A stretch of 31,330 bases of DNA from an uncultured Clostridia bacterium (lineage in GTDB: Bacteria > Bacillota > Clostridia > Oscillospirales > Oscillospiraceae): positions 1 to 31,330 of the forward strand of contig CAMEWZ010000003.1 of the NCBI GenBank assembly GCA_945946745.1, written 5' to 3'. Positions 1-7,417 of this stretch are shown in pieces; within the stretch, counting starts at the first letter, position 1, and each line of letters begins with the position of its first letter. A model generated the notes under the pieces. The model saw only the letters and a list, made by a program, of their open reading frames with translations, ran no database searches and was not told the origin of the DNA. The translations under genes and the position numbers were made by a program.

Positions 1-188
1 GGCCGTTTTTGGTCACCCTTCCCATGGACGATAGCCGCTCCATTCAGGTCAGCCCTTTGATCCAGCCCATCCCACCTGATGAACCGCCACCGACCGGACA
101 GCATCCGGCGCCCCTTTTTGCCGCCATGGCGCTGGTGGTATCCGGCCTGGGACTTGCGTTCTGCCTGGACAAATTGCGGAAAAAGTAA
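1..188 (+). CDS. 3' end of a surface protein with a sortase-type sorting signal (partial)
   Basis: An open frame enters from the left edge (first full codon at base 3) and stops with TAA at 186-188, giving about 61 C-terminal residues. Its tail has the three parts of a Gram-positive cell-wall sorting signal: a proline-rich stretch with a PPPTG pentapeptide (an LPXTG-like variant), a hydrophobic segment of about 20 residues (FAAMALVVSGLGLAFCL), and a positive tail (KLRKK). By family knowledge such proteins are secreted, cut between T and G by a sortase and linked to peptidoglycan. The body of the protein lies outside the window, so its role is unknown. A plain C-terminal membrane anchor is the alternative, because the pentapeptide is non-canonical. 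Confidence 0.6.
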   Translation, partial: PFLVTLPMDDSRSIQVSPLIQPIPPDEPPPTGQHPAPLFAAMALVVSGLGLAFCLDKLRKK

Positions 189-211
189 GCGCTCGGATAC
201 GCAACGAGATA

Positions 212-230
212 CGGTTATTCAAAATAACCG
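212..230. repeat. Short perfect hairpin
   Basis: CGGTTATT (212-219) and AATAACCG (223-230) form an 8-base perfect stem with a 3-base loop, between the surface-protein stop and the larger terminator. No T-run follows, so it is not a clear terminator by itself. Confidence 0.4.
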
Positions 231-248
231 ATACATACAAAAGGAAAT

Positions 249-283
249 ACACAGCCGTTCGGGATACCGAACGGCTGTGTTTT
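249..283. terminator. Bidirectional intrinsic terminator between surface-protein gene and coaBC
   Basis: A 14-base perfect stem (249-262 with 267-280) closes a GATA loop. TTTT follows on the plus strand, and the minus strand has a T-rich tail beyond the stem (TTTCCTTTT). The coaBC stop codon (283-285) abuts the stem, so one hairpin probably ends both convergent transcripts. Confidence 0.85.
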
Positions 284-1476
284 CAGTTTCCCAGCGCCAT
301 CGCCTGATCCAGAATCGCGTTGGCTGCGGATTCCTTGGATTGCAGGGGAAGCTCCACCGCCGCGTCCCTGGTAATCACGGTGATGATGTTGGTGTCCACG
401 CCGAAGCCCGCCCCCGCGACCTTCAGATTGTTGGCGCAGATCATGTCTACATGCTTGCTTTCCAGCTTTTTCCGGCTGTTTTCCAGCATATCCCGGGTCT
501 CCATAGAGAAGCCGCAGATGATCTGCCCGGGGGTACGGTGCTCGCCCAGGTATTTCAGAATGTCCTGGGTTCGCTTGAGGGGAATGGACAGGCTGCCGTC
601 CTGCTTCTTGATCTTGTCATCTTGATACGCTTCCGGGGTATAATCCGCCACGGCAGCCGCCTTGAAAATAAAATCCGACTGTGGGGCGTTAGCCGCTACC
701 GCCTCAAACATATCCTGGGCAGAGATGACCTGCACCAGCTTGACAAAGGGCGGCGGGGCAATGGCGGTGGGGCCAGAAACCAACGTAACCTCCGCCCCCC
801 GGAGCATGGCCATTTTTGCCAGGGCGTAGCCCATTTTTCCAGTGGAGTGGTTGGTCAGATACCGCACCGGATCCAGCGCCTCCTGGGTGGGGCCGGCAGT
901 GATGAGCACCTTTTTCCCGGCCAGGTCATGGGGGAGGGCAATTCTGCGCAAAATGTACTCCACCAGCATCTGCGGCTCCGGCAGCTTTCCCTTGCCCTCG
1001 GCGCCGCAGGCAAGACGGCCGCTGGCCGGTTCAATCATCTCCCAGCCATAGCGGCGCAGGCGCTCCAGGTTGTCTTGCGTCACGGGATTTTCGTACATGT
1101 TGGTATTCATGGCCGGGGCGATGAGCTTGGGGCAGCGGCAGGCCAGCACCGTGGTGGTCAGCATATCGTCCGCCAGTCCATTGGCTAATTTTGCGCAAAC
1201 ATTGGCCGTGGCCGGGGCGATGATCACCAGATCCGTCCGCTGGGCCAGGGAAATGTGTTCCACCTGATGGGTAAAATTCCGGTCAAAGGTATCCACCATG
1301 GTTCGCCGCCCGGTAAGCTGTTCAAAGGTCAAGGGAGTGACAAACTGGGTGGCGTTCCGGGTCATGACCACCTCCACGGCGGCGTGCTGCTTCACCAGTG
1401 CCGATGCCAGCGCCGCTGCCTTATAGGCGGCGATCCCGCCGGTAACTCCCAGAAGAATGGTTTTTCCTTTCAGCAT
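283..1476 (-). CDS. coaBC: Bifunctional phosphopantothenoylcysteine decarboxylase / phosphopantothenate-cysteine ligase
   Basis: This enzyme performs two steps of coenzyme A synthesis: joining cysteine to 4'-phosphopantothenate (CoaB) and FMN-dependent decarboxylation to 4'-phosphopantetheine (CoaC). At 397 residues it has normal fused length. The CoaC half shows the GGIAAYK start region, the active histidine (H74, in HQVEHIS), the PAMN motif at 121-124 and the conserved cysteine C157 in ACGAEGKGK. The CoaB half begins at about residue 190 with ITAGPTQEALDPVR and carries KAAAVADYTP (272-281) and the lysine cluster DKIKK (287-291). A GGAGGTAAGG ribosome site precedes the ATG. It diverges from a transporter gene and a pantothenate kinase of the same pathway, from back-to-back promoters. 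Confidence 0.97.
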   Translation of the reverse strand: MLKGKTILLGVTGGIAAYKAAALASALVKQHAAVEVVMTRNATQFVTPLTFEQLTGRRTMVDTFDRNFTHQVEHISLAQRTDLVIIAPATANVCAKLANGLADDMLTTTVLACRCPKLIAPAMNTNMYENPVTQDNLERLRRYGWEMIEPASGRLACGAEGKGKLPEPQMLVEYILRRIALPHDLAGKKVLITAGPTQEALDPVRYLTNHSTGKMGYALAKMAMLRGAEVTLVSGPTAIAPPPFVKLVQVISAQDMFEAVAANAPQSDFIFKAAAVADYTPEAYQDDKIKKQDGSLSIPLKRTQDILKYLGEHRTPGQIICGFSMETRDMLENSRKKLESKHVDMICANNLKVAGAGFGVDTNIITVITRDAAVELPLQSKESAANAILDQAMALGN

Positions 1477-1503
1477 AACCTTACCTCCTGCATCGTTTTC
1501 GTT

Positions 1504-1532
1504 ATTATAGTCAATTTTCCGGGAACTGTAAA
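1504..1532 (-). promoter_or_regulatory. Sigma-A promoter of coaBC
   Basis: Read on the minus strand: TTTACA (1527-1532), a 17-base spacer, then TATAAT (1504-1509). It lies just upstream of the coaBC ribosome site and back to back with the promoter of the divergent transporter gene. Confidence 0.8.
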
Positions 1533-1546
1533 GCCCGGATTTTTAC

Positions 1547-1575
1547 TTGTAATTTGGGTTTCCCCTTGCTATAAT
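1547..1575 (+). promoter_or_regulatory. Sigma-A promoter of the panT-coaX pair
   Basis: TTGTAA (1547-1552), a 17-base spacer and TATAAT (1570-1575). The two -35 boxes of the divergent promoters are only about 14 bases apart (1532 to 1547), so a single bound regulator could affect both. Confidence 0.75.
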
Positions 1576-1641
1576 AGCCCCTGGAGTTTCGGCTCCAAAA
1601 TTTGCGCTGTATCCAATGGAACGGCAGCAGGAGGTATTTTT

Positions 1642-2274
1642 ATGAAGAAAACGAAGGTGGATACCCGCTATCTGGCGACACTCGCCATGCTCTGCGGTGT
1701 CCTGCTGGTCATGGGTATGACAGGGATCGGATTTATCCCCCTGCCTGTGATCAAGGCCACAACCATGCACATCCCGGTGATTCTGGGCGCGATCTTGCTG
1801 GGCCCCAGTGCCGGCGCCGTCCTGGGCGGCGTGTTCGGCTTGTGCTCCATCTGGGTCAACACCACCAGCCCCGGGCTTTTGGCCTTTGCCTTTTCCCCGT
1901 TCATGAGCAATGAGGGACTGATCGGCGCGGTGAAAAGTCTGTGGATTGCTCTGGGGTGCCGGATTCTGCTGGGCGTGATTGCCGGGTGGCTGTGGAGACT
2001 GCTCCGCAAATGCATCAAGCAGGATTACATCGCACTGCCCATCACAGCGGCGGTGTCCACCATCTGCCATACCATTCTGGTCATGGGCAGCATTTATATT
2101 CTGCTGGCTCAGCAGTACGCGGCGGCAAAGAATGTGGCGATTACCGCAGTGTTCGGCCTGGTCATGGGCACCGTTACCGCTTCCGGAATCCCGGAGGCCA
2201 TCGCCGCGGCCATTCTGGTTACCATCATCGGAAAGGCTCTGCTGCATCTGATGGCCCAAATGAAGAAACGCTAA
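1642..2274 (+). CDS. panT: ECF transporter S component, probably pantothenate-specific
   Basis: A 210-residue, very hydrophobic protein with about six membrane segments, the size and shape of the substrate-binding S subunit of energy-coupling-factor vitamin transporters. It begins MKKTKVDTRYLATLAMLCGV; the FIPLPVIKATTMHIPVILGAILLGP stretch (cited in part) and the AGAVLGGVFGL glycine-rich turn are typical of the family. S subunits borrow a shared EcfA/EcfA'/EcfT module that is not in this window. Substrate is inferred from neighbours: coaX follows after 12 bases, coaBC diverges, and PanT proteins are known to sit with CoA genes in Firmicutes. The ATG at 1642 has AGGAGGT (1629-1635) before it; the frame stays open upstream but without another good ribosome site. 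The family call is firm, the substrate is inference. Confidence 0.82.
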   Translation: MKKTKVDTRYLATLAMLCGVLLVMGMTGIGFIPLPVIKATTMHIPVILGAILLGPSAGAVLGGVFGLCSIWVNTTSPGLLAFAFSPFMSNEGLIGAVKSLWIALGCRILLGVIAGWLWRLLRKCIKQDYIALPITAAVSTICHTILVMGSIYILLAQQYAAAKNVAITAVFGLVMGTVTASGIPEAIAAAILVTIIGKALLHLMAQMKKR

Positions 2275-2286
2275 GGAGGTATCACC

Positions 2287-3054
2287 ATGCTGCTTGCCAT
2301 TGATATCGGAAACACCAATCTGGTGATCGGCTGCATTGAAAACGACAAAATCCTTTTCAAAGCCCGGATCGCCACCGACCATCTGCGCACCTCCGACCAA
2401 TATGGCGTGGAAATCAAAAATATGATGGAAGCCTATGGCGTTCAAGTCACGGACATCGATGATTGCATCATTTCCTCGGTCGTTCCGCCGGTATTCAACT
2501 CCGTGCGAACCGGCGTGATTAAGGTCATTGGCAAGCAGCCTATGGTGGTGGGGCCGGGACTGAAAACCGGTCTGAACATCCATATGGATGTTCCCAGCCA
2601 GGTGGGCAGCGACCGGATCGTCATCGCTGTGGCCGCCCTGGCAGAGTATCCCGCGCCGCTGATTTTGATGGATCTGGGCACGGCTACCACCATAGAGGTG
2701 GTGGAGCCGGACAATGTGTATCTGGGTGGCATCATTTTTCCCGGTGTGCGCATTTCCCTGGATGCGTTGACCAGCCGGACGGCCCAGCTGCCCGGCATCA
2801 GCCTGGACAAGCCCAAGCAGGTCATCGGCAAGAACACCGTGGACTGCATGCGCAGCGGCATGATGTATGGCACCGCCGCCATGCTGGACGGCTTGGTGGA
2901 TCGGATCGAGGAGGAATTGGGCCACAAGTCCACCTTGATCGCCACAGGCGGCCTGGCACAGTTTATTACCCCGCTGTGTAAGCATGAAATCATCCTGGAA
3001 AAGAACCTGCTTCTAAAGGGCTTGAACATTCTTTACAAGAAGAACAAGCGTTAA
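2287..3054 (+). CDS. coaX: Type III pantothenate kinase
   Basis: It phosphorylates pantothenate to 4'-phosphopantothenate, the first step of CoA synthesis. The 255-residue length is standard for CoaX, a member of the ASKHA fold that is not inhibited by CoA feedback and needs a monovalent cation. The phosphate-binding start DIGNTNLVIG is at residues 6-15, GSDR lies in the pantothenate-site region, DLGTATTIEVV forms the second phosphate motif, and PGVRISLDAL follows. AAGGAGGT sits before the ATG, and 12 bases separate it from panT, so the two genes are probably co-transcribed. A strong terminator follows the stop. Confidence 0.97.
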   Translation: MLLAIDIGNTNLVIGCIENDKILFKARIATDHLRTSDQYGVEIKNMMEAYGVQVTDIDDCIISSVVPPVFNSVRTGVIKVIGKQPMVVGPGLKTGLNIHMDVPSQVGSDRIVIAVAALAEYPAPLILMDLGTATTIEVVEPDNVYLGGIIFPGVRISLDALTSRTAQLPGISLDKPKQVIGKNTVDCMRSGMMYGTAAMLDGLVDRIEEELGHKSTLIATGGLAQFITPLCKHEIILEKNLLLKGLNILYKKNKR

Positions 3055-3065
3055 TCAAAACAGGC

Positions 3066-3099
3066 AAAAGGCGTGACGAAAGTGGTCACGCCTTTTATT
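3066..3099 (+). terminator. Intrinsic terminator after coaX
   Basis: AAAAGGCGTGAC (3066-3077) pairs perfectly with GTCACGCCTTTT (3085-3096) around a 7-base loop, followed by ATTAT. It closes the panT-coaX unit. Confidence 0.85.
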
Positions 3100-3146
3100 A
3101 TGCGAGGAGCATCGTTTGAACCGTCCTAATTTATTTTCAGAAAAAA

Positions 3147-3176
3147 TTGACGAAATGGAATCCTCAGTCGTGTTAT
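3147..3176 (+). promoter_or_regulatory. Possible promoter of the ECF sigma gene
   Basis: TTGACG (3147-3152), an 18-base spacer and TGTTAT (3171-3176) resemble a weak sigma-A promoter just ahead of the AGAGGAGG ribosome site. No clear self-recognition site of the ECF type (an AAC-type -35 paired with a CGT-type -10 at the right distance) was found, although GAACC occurs at 3118-3122. Confidence 0.4.
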
Positions 3177-3197
3177 AGGTGAGAGGAGGCAGATAGG

Positions 3198-3686
3198 ATG
3201 AAAAACACAGCCGCTGGGCCAGCTGGGGGTATCGAAAGGATCCTCCAAACTTACGGCGATATGCTGTACCGATTGAGCGTTATCCTGCTAAAAAATGATT
3301 GTGATGCAGAGGATGTTGTTCAAGAAACAATCCTAAAATATTATCAGAAAGCGCCAACCTTTGCAGATCGGGAACATGAGAAGGCGTGGCTGATTACAGT
3401 TGCAACAAACAAATGCCGGGATTTGCTTCGTTATCGCCTGCGTCATCCGCAGATGGAGGACACGTCTTTCGAGAACATTGTGGATGACGCATCCGAAAGC
3501 GGAATCCTGGAAGCGCTTACAACCTTGCCAGAAAAGTACAGACTTGTTTTAACGCTCTATTATGTAGAGGAATACCGCATAGAGGATATAGCAAAAATCA
3601 TCAACAGGACACCCTCCGCAGTCAAAATGAGACTGCAAAAAGGGCGCAAATTACTGGAAGAAATCTATCGGAAGGAGTATTTATGA
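3198..3686 (+). CDS. ECF-family RNA polymerase sigma factor
   Basis: A 162-residue protein with only the two domains kept by extracytoplasmic-function sigma factors. Region 2 covers about residues 12-75 (YGDMLYRLSVILLKNDCDAE, then WLITVATNKCRDLLRYRLR). Region 4 covers about residues 108-158 (LPEKYRLVLTLYYVEEY, then IAKIINRTPSAVKMRLQKGR, a helix-turn-helix for the -35 box). It would direct RNA polymerase to a small regulon when released from its partner, probably the membrane protein encoded one base downstream. An AGAGGAGG site precedes the ATG. The two genes use AT-richer codons than the CoA and spore genes on either side, which suggests acquisition by transfer. The inducing signal cannot be read from the sequence. 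Confidence 0.93.
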   Translation: MKNTAAGPAGGIERILQTYGDMLYRLSVILLKNDCDAEDVVQETILKYYQKAPTFADREHEKAWLITVATNKCRDLLRYRLRHPQMEDTSFENIVDDASESGILEALTTLPEKYRLVLTLYYVEEYRIEDIAKIINRTPSAVKMRLQKGRKLLEEIYRKEYL

Positions 3687-3687
3687 G

Positions 3688-4308
3688 ATGGACTACCGCG
3701 AACTAAAATACGCCGCCGAAAGGATTACAATGTCCGAAGAAAGGAAAGCGCGTATCGTAAAAAACTGCGAAATACAAATCCAAAATACCAGGGAGGAACA
3801 GGAACGGAAACCCAATCAGAACCGCTTTTTTGCCAGAAAGCTTGCGGCTGTGCTTACGGCTCTGGTAATTTGCTTGTCCCTGTCTGTGAGTGCGCTTGCC
3901 GCAACGGGGGTTTTACAGGGCTTCTTCCGTAACATTACCAATCTAAGAGGTACAGTGGTTGGGACATCTTACGAACAAGCCAGCGATGAAATCCGTATGG
4001 CTGTTTCAGTGAATGGAAACCAATTGACCGCTGTGGCAACGTTTGCGGCCCCGCAAAGGATACCTTACAGCGAAGCAGAAAAGCTGGGTATCGCTGCCTA
4101 TCAGATTGTGGACGCAAACGGCAAGGTCGTAAAAGCGGGTTCTGCGGAAGCTGCGGAAATTGTCGATGGACAGGCAGCTGTCAGCATTCAGCTGGATGAT
4201 ATTGGCAGCGGTCATTACAAGCTGGTTGTTACCGCTTTTGTTGCCGAAAAGAAGGCAGATCAGCCGCTCAACATCAACGGCACTTGGGAATGCAGCTTTC
4301 GCAAATAA
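3688..4308 (+). CDS. Membrane-anchored probable anti-sigma factor
   Basis: A 206-residue protein encoded one base after the sigma gene stop. It has a charged N-terminal part of about 50 residues (probably cytoplasmic), one hydrophobic segment (LAAVLTALVICLSLSVSALA, about 51-70), and an extracytoplasmic part of about 135 residues rich in beta-type sequence. This matches anti-sigma proteins that hold an ECF sigma at the membrane, and some Clostridia sigma-linked proteins with a DUF4179-like layout. I see no zinc anti-sigma motif (HxxxCxxC), so any binding works differently. Role is inferred from position and topology only. A terminator follows. Confidence 0.6.
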   Translation: MDYRELKYAAERITMSEERKARIVKNCEIQIQNTREEQERKPNQNRFFARKLAAVLTALVICLSLSVSALAATGVLQGFFRNITNLRGTVVGTSYEQASDEIRMAVSVNGNQLTAVATFAAPQRIPYSEAEKLGIAAYQIVDANGKVVKAGSAEAAEIVDGQAAVSIQLDDIGSGHYKLVVTAFVAEKKADQPLNINGTWECSFRK

Positions 4309-4327
4309 CAGCCATTGCGGGAAAAAT

Positions 4328-4369
4328 AGGCGATATCCGGTCAAAATGACCAGGTATCGCCTGCTTTTT
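4328..4369 (+). terminator. Terminator after the sigma/anti-sigma pair
   Basis: AGGCGATA (4328-4335) pairs with TATCGCCT (4355-4362), with an inner GGTCA/TGACC helix (4339-4343 with 4347-4351). A T-run (4365-4369) follows after two bases. It isolates the sigma pair from the spore operon. Confidence 0.75.
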
Positions 4370-4451
4370 ATCACCAACCCGCAGGACAGCTGCCGCCTTT
4401 TTGGTACTAGGGGCGGCGGGACACGCATAGTCTTTCCCAGGAGTGATGCAA

Positions 4452-5279
4452 ATGACGTGTGCGTGGAAAGAACTGTTGGCCATTTTGCCGCCCCGGCTGC
4501 GCCGGGAGGTGGACATGCTGGGAAAAGACCGCCTACAGGAATTGCGGTTGCGTATCGGCGCACCGCCGGAGCTGGTGCTTGGCCGGGAAAACCGGTATCT
4601 GGCTGAGCCGATCACTCGGGAGGATGTGGATTTTGTCATCAATGCCGCCAGCCGCTATTCGCCCTGGGCAGCGGCCACCATCACGAAAGGGTACTTGACC
4701 GCGCCGGGGGGTCACCGCATCGGCATCTGCGGCGAAGCGGTCTGCCAGCAGGGAAGGATCACAACCATGCGGGAAATTCGGTTTCTATGCATCCGGATCG
4801 CCCGGGATTTTCCGGACTGGGGGCACGATGCCGCCGGACTGCCTGGCAATCTTCTGATTATTGGTGCGCCGGGCTGGGGAAAAACCACCCTGCTGCGCTG
4901 TCTTTCCCGCCGGATCGCGGAAAAAGAGACGGTCAGCGTGGTGGATGAACGAGGAGAGTTGTTCCCCGAGGGCTTTACCCGGGGCAAACGGATGGATATT
5001 CTCACTGGATGTCCCAAGGCCAAGGGCGTCGAAATTTTGCTGCGCACCATGTGCCCCAGCGTCCTTGCCGTGGATGAGATCACAGCGGAAGCCGACTGCC
5101 AGGCGCTGCTCCAGGCCGCCAACTGCGGTGTTCGGCTGCTGGCCACTGCCCATGCCGGTTCTGCCAGGGATTTCCAAAGCCGCGCCGTTTACCGGGAGCT
5201 GATCCAGCATCGGGTTTTTGACACGCTGGTGGTATTGAAGCCGGATAAAACCTATCATGCGGAAAGGATGACACCATGA
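4452..5279 (+). CDS. spoIIIAA: Stage III sporulation protein AA, secretion-type ATPase
   Basis: ATPase of the SpoIIIA-SpoIIQ channel that links mother cell and forespore after engulfment, related to type II/IV secretion ATPases. It is about 275 residues with Walker A GAPGWGKTT at about 138-146, then VVDERGELFP, an acidic LAVDEIT that fits Walker B, and a histidine-containing LATAHAG. Of three nearby starts (GTG 4443, ATG 4446, ATG 4452) I chose 4452, because AGGAG at 4439-4443 lies 8 bases before it and is too close to the others. First gene of an eight-gene operon with tiny gaps or overlaps; its end overlaps spoIIIAB by 4 bases. In Bacillus the operon is read by sigma-E. CATAGTCT at 4426-4433 is only weakly like a sigma-E -10 box. 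Confidence 0.95.
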   Translation: MTCAWKELLAILPPRLRREVDMLGKDRLQELRLRIGAPPELVLGRENRYLAEPITREDVDFVINAASRYSPWAAATITKGYLTAPGGHRIGICGEAVCQQGRITTMREIRFLCIRIARDFPDWGHDAAGLPGNLLIIGAPGWGKTTLLRCLSRRIAEKETVSVVDERGELFPEGFTRGKRMDILTGCPKAKGVEILLRTMCPSVLAVDEITAEADCQALLQAANCGVRLLATAHAGSARDFQSRAVYRELIQHRVFDTLVVLKPDKTYHAERMTP

Positions 5280-5788
5280 TTTACAAATGGATTGGAACCA
5301 TTTTGGTTATGACCGGCTGCGGCGGCTTTGGCTTTGCGCTGGCCGCTGCCAGCTGCCGGGAGGAACAGCGGCTGCGTCAGCTGCTTCGGGCGCTGCAATA
5401 TATGCACAGTGAGCTGCAATACCGATTGACCCCACTTCCGCAGCTTTGCCGCCAAGCAGGCATAGAGGCCGGCGGCGCCATCGGTGGGGTGCTGCAAAGT
5501 CTGGCCCAGGAGCTGGAAAACCAGACCCTGCCGGACGCCGCCAGCTGTATGCGCGCGGCGATTCAGAGTAGCCCGAACCTTTCTCCCGCATGCCGCCGCC
5601 TGCTGGTGCAGTTGGGCAGGGGACTGGGCAGATTTGATCTGCCGGGACAATTGCAGGATATCCAGGCTGTCAAAGCCGCCTGCCGGGAGCAGCGCCGCCG
5701 TCTGGAAAAGGACAGGGAGGTTCGCCTGCGCAGCTACCGAACCCTGGGACTGTGCGCCGGAGCGGCGCTGGTCATTTTGTTCTGTTAA
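5276..5788 (+). CDS. spoIIIAB: Stage III sporulation protein AB
   Basis: A 170-residue protein with one N-terminal membrane segment (IGTILVMTGCGGFGFALAAA), a long helical cytoplasmic middle (about 25-150) and a hydrophobic C-terminal segment (ALVILFC). This is the layout of SpoIIIAB, a relative of GspF-type platform proteins in the SpoIIIA machine. Its ATG overlaps the spoIIIAA stop (ATGA), indicating coupled translation. Identification rests on the operon as well as the sequence. Confidence 0.93.
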   Translation: MIYKWIGTILVMTGCGGFGFALAAASCREEQRLRQLLRALQYMHSELQYRLTPLPQLCRQAGIEAGGAIGGVLQSLAQELENQTLPDAASCMRAAIQSSPNLSPACRRLLVQLGRGLGRFDLPGQLQDIQAVKAACREQRRRLEKDREVRLRSYRTLGLCAGAALVILFC

Positions 5789-5790
5789 CT

Positions 5791-5985
5791 ATGGATATTG
5801 ATTTGATTTTCAAGATTGCCGCCATCGGCATCATCGTATCGATCTTAAATCAGGTTTTGACCCGCTCAGGCCGGGAGGAGCAGGCCACTATGACCAGTCT
5901 TGCGGGTTTGGTGGTAGTTCTGATGATTCTTGCTCAGAAGATCGCCGACCTGTTTGATCTGGTCAAGACCCTGTTTGAATTCTGA
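5791..5985 (+). CDS. spoIIIAC: Stage III sporulation protein AC
   Basis: A 64-residue, two-helix membrane protein (IAAIGIIVSILNQVL and MTSLAGLVVVLMILAQKIA) separated by a short charged loop. Length and pattern match SpoIIIAC, a small channel subunit. The ATG at 5791 lies 2 bases after the spoIIIAB stop; a longer open frame exists upstream but would overlap spoIIIAB. Confidence 0.94.
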   Translation: MDIDLIFKIAAIGIIVSILNQVLTRSGREEQATMTSLAGLVVVLMILAQKIADLFDLVKTLFEF

Positions 5986-6380
5986 TGGACGGATTCTGGA
6001 AAGCCGCCGCAGCGGTGCTGCTGGTGCTGGTGCTGCTCCCTACGCTGGAAAAAACGGAAAAAGACATATCCACACTGCTGCTTCTGGCTGTCAGCTGTAT
6101 GGGAGCGGCAGCGGCCTTTGCCTACCTGGAGCCGGTATTGGATCTATTGTGGGAACTAAAAGCCTTGGGGGAACTTTCGGGTGAGCTTCTGAAGATTCTG
6201 ATCAAGGCAGTGGGCATCGGTCTGATTGCGGAAATGGTGGGGCTTCTGTGCGCGGATGCCGGAAAAGCCTCCCTGGGAAAAACCCTACAGCTGCTGGCCT
6301 CCGCGTGGATTTTGTATCTGTCCATCCCGGTTTTTCGGGCTTTTTTGACTCTGATACAGGAGATTTTGAATCAAGTATGA
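5985..6380 (+). CDS. spoIIIAD: Stage III sporulation protein AD
   Basis: A 131-residue membrane protein with about four hydrophobic segments, related to SpoIIIAC but longer; the region LIKAVGIGLIAEMVGLLCAD followed by GKTLQLLASAWILYLSIPVF is typical. Its ATG shares one base with the spoIIIAC stop (TGATG). It is thought to be part of the mother-cell membrane channel with AC and AE. Confidence 0.94.
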   Translation: MDGFWKAAAAVLLVLVLLPTLEKTEKDISTLLLLAVSCMGAAAAFAYLEPVLDLLWELKALGELSGELLKILIKAVGIGLIAEMVGLLCADAGKASLGKTLQLLASAWILYLSIPVFRAFLTLIQEILNQV

Positions 6381-7417
6381 AAAAAGTCATCTGGGCGCTT
6401 CTGATTCTGTTGTGCCTGGCTCCCCAGGCGTCCGCTGCGGAAATCACCGCGCCCCAAATTCCCCAGGCAGCGGCGGAACGGATGCCGGAGCATACCGATT
6501 CCTTCGGGGAGGGGCTTTGGGAACTGGTACGTTCCACGCTGTTCCGGCTGCGCCCGCATCTGGCAGAGGGATGTAAGTCCTGCCTGTCGGTCATGGCGGC
6601 TGTGATGCTGGCCTCTGTGCTGCGTGCCTTTCCCGGGTGCATCCAGTCCGTAACCAATCTGGCAGGCACGGTGTGCATCGCCACCACACTGCTGCTCAAT
6701 ACCGACGCCATGATCCGGTTAGGGGCGGATACCGTCCGGCAGCTCAGCGATTACGGAAAGCTGCTGTATCCTGTGATGACCTCCGCCATGGCGGCGCAGG
6801 GCGGGGTCACTGCCTCCGCCGCGCTGTATACCGGAACCGCCTTGTTTGACGCGGCGCTGAGCAGTCTGATATCGGGCGCTCTGATCCCAATGGTGTATCT
6901 ATTTCTGGCCCTTTCCGCCGCCAACAGCGCGATTGGAGAGGATTTGCTGAAAAAAATGCGGGATTTTCTGAAAAATGCCATCAGCTGGAGCTTAAAAACC
7001 ATTCTGACCGTATTTACCACTTACATGAGCATCACGGGTGTGGTCAGCGGCAGTACCGACGCGGCGGCGCTGAAGGTAGCCAAGGTTACCATTTCCTCCG
7101 TGGTTCCGGTGGTGGGCAGCATCCTTTCTGATGCCTCCGAGGCGGTGCTGGTCAGTGCGGGCATCCTAAAAGGCGCCGCCGGTGTCTATGGTATTCTGGC
7201 CCTGCTGACCTTGTTTTTGGAGCCGTTTTTGCGCATCGGGATCCAATACTTAATCTTCAAAGCCACCGCGGCAATCTGTGGCATTTTTGGCGGTCACAGC
7301 GCCTCATCGCTGATTGAGGATTTTTCCACCGCTATGGGTCTGCTGCTGGCGATGACCGGCGCCGCCTGCCTGCTGCTGCTCATCAGCACCGTTTGCTTTA
7401 TGAAGGGGGTAGGGTAG
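6377..7417 (+). CDS. spoIIIAE: Stage III sporulation protein AE
   Basis: A 346-residue polytopic protein with a signal peptide (MKKVIWALLILLCLAPQASA), an extracellular linker and many hydrophobic segments from about residue 65 on. SpoIIIAE is the large membrane subunit of the channel. I chose the ATG at 6377, which overlaps the spoIIIAD stop (ATGA); the frame is open further upstream, but that part lies inside spoIIIAD and the signal peptide begins exactly at this ATG. Confidence 0.94.
   Translation: MKKVIWALLILLCLAPQASAAEITAPQIPQAAAERMPEHTDSFGEGLWELVRSTLFRLRPHLAEGCKSCLSVMAAVMLASVLRAFPGCIQSVTNLAGTVCIATTLLLNTDAMIRLGADTVRQLSDYGKLLYPVMTSAMAAQGGVTASAALYTGTALFDAALSSLISGALIPMVYLFLALSAANSAIGEDLLKKMRDFLKNAISWSLKTILTVFTTYMSITGVVSGSTDAAALKVAKVTISSVVPVVGSILSDASEAVLVSAGILKGAAGVYGILALLTLFLEPFLRIGIQYLIFKATAAICGIFGGHSASSLIEDFSTAMGLLLAMTGAACLLLLISTVCFMKGVG

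Noticed and set aside
79..1188. 369-residue plus-strand frame
   Set aside because: Lies wholly antisense to coaBC, has no ribosome site and no family motifs; a product of GC-rich codon bias.
1543..2985. 480-residue minus-strand frame
   Set aside because: Antisense to panT and coaX, rich in His, Gln and Gly as expected for mirror frames of GC-rich genes; both sense genes have clear motifs and ribosome sites.
4426..4433. Sigma-E promoter for spoIIIA (CATAGTCT)
   Set aside because: Only a partial -10 match and no acceptable -35 at the right distance; expected from biology but not supported enough to annotate.
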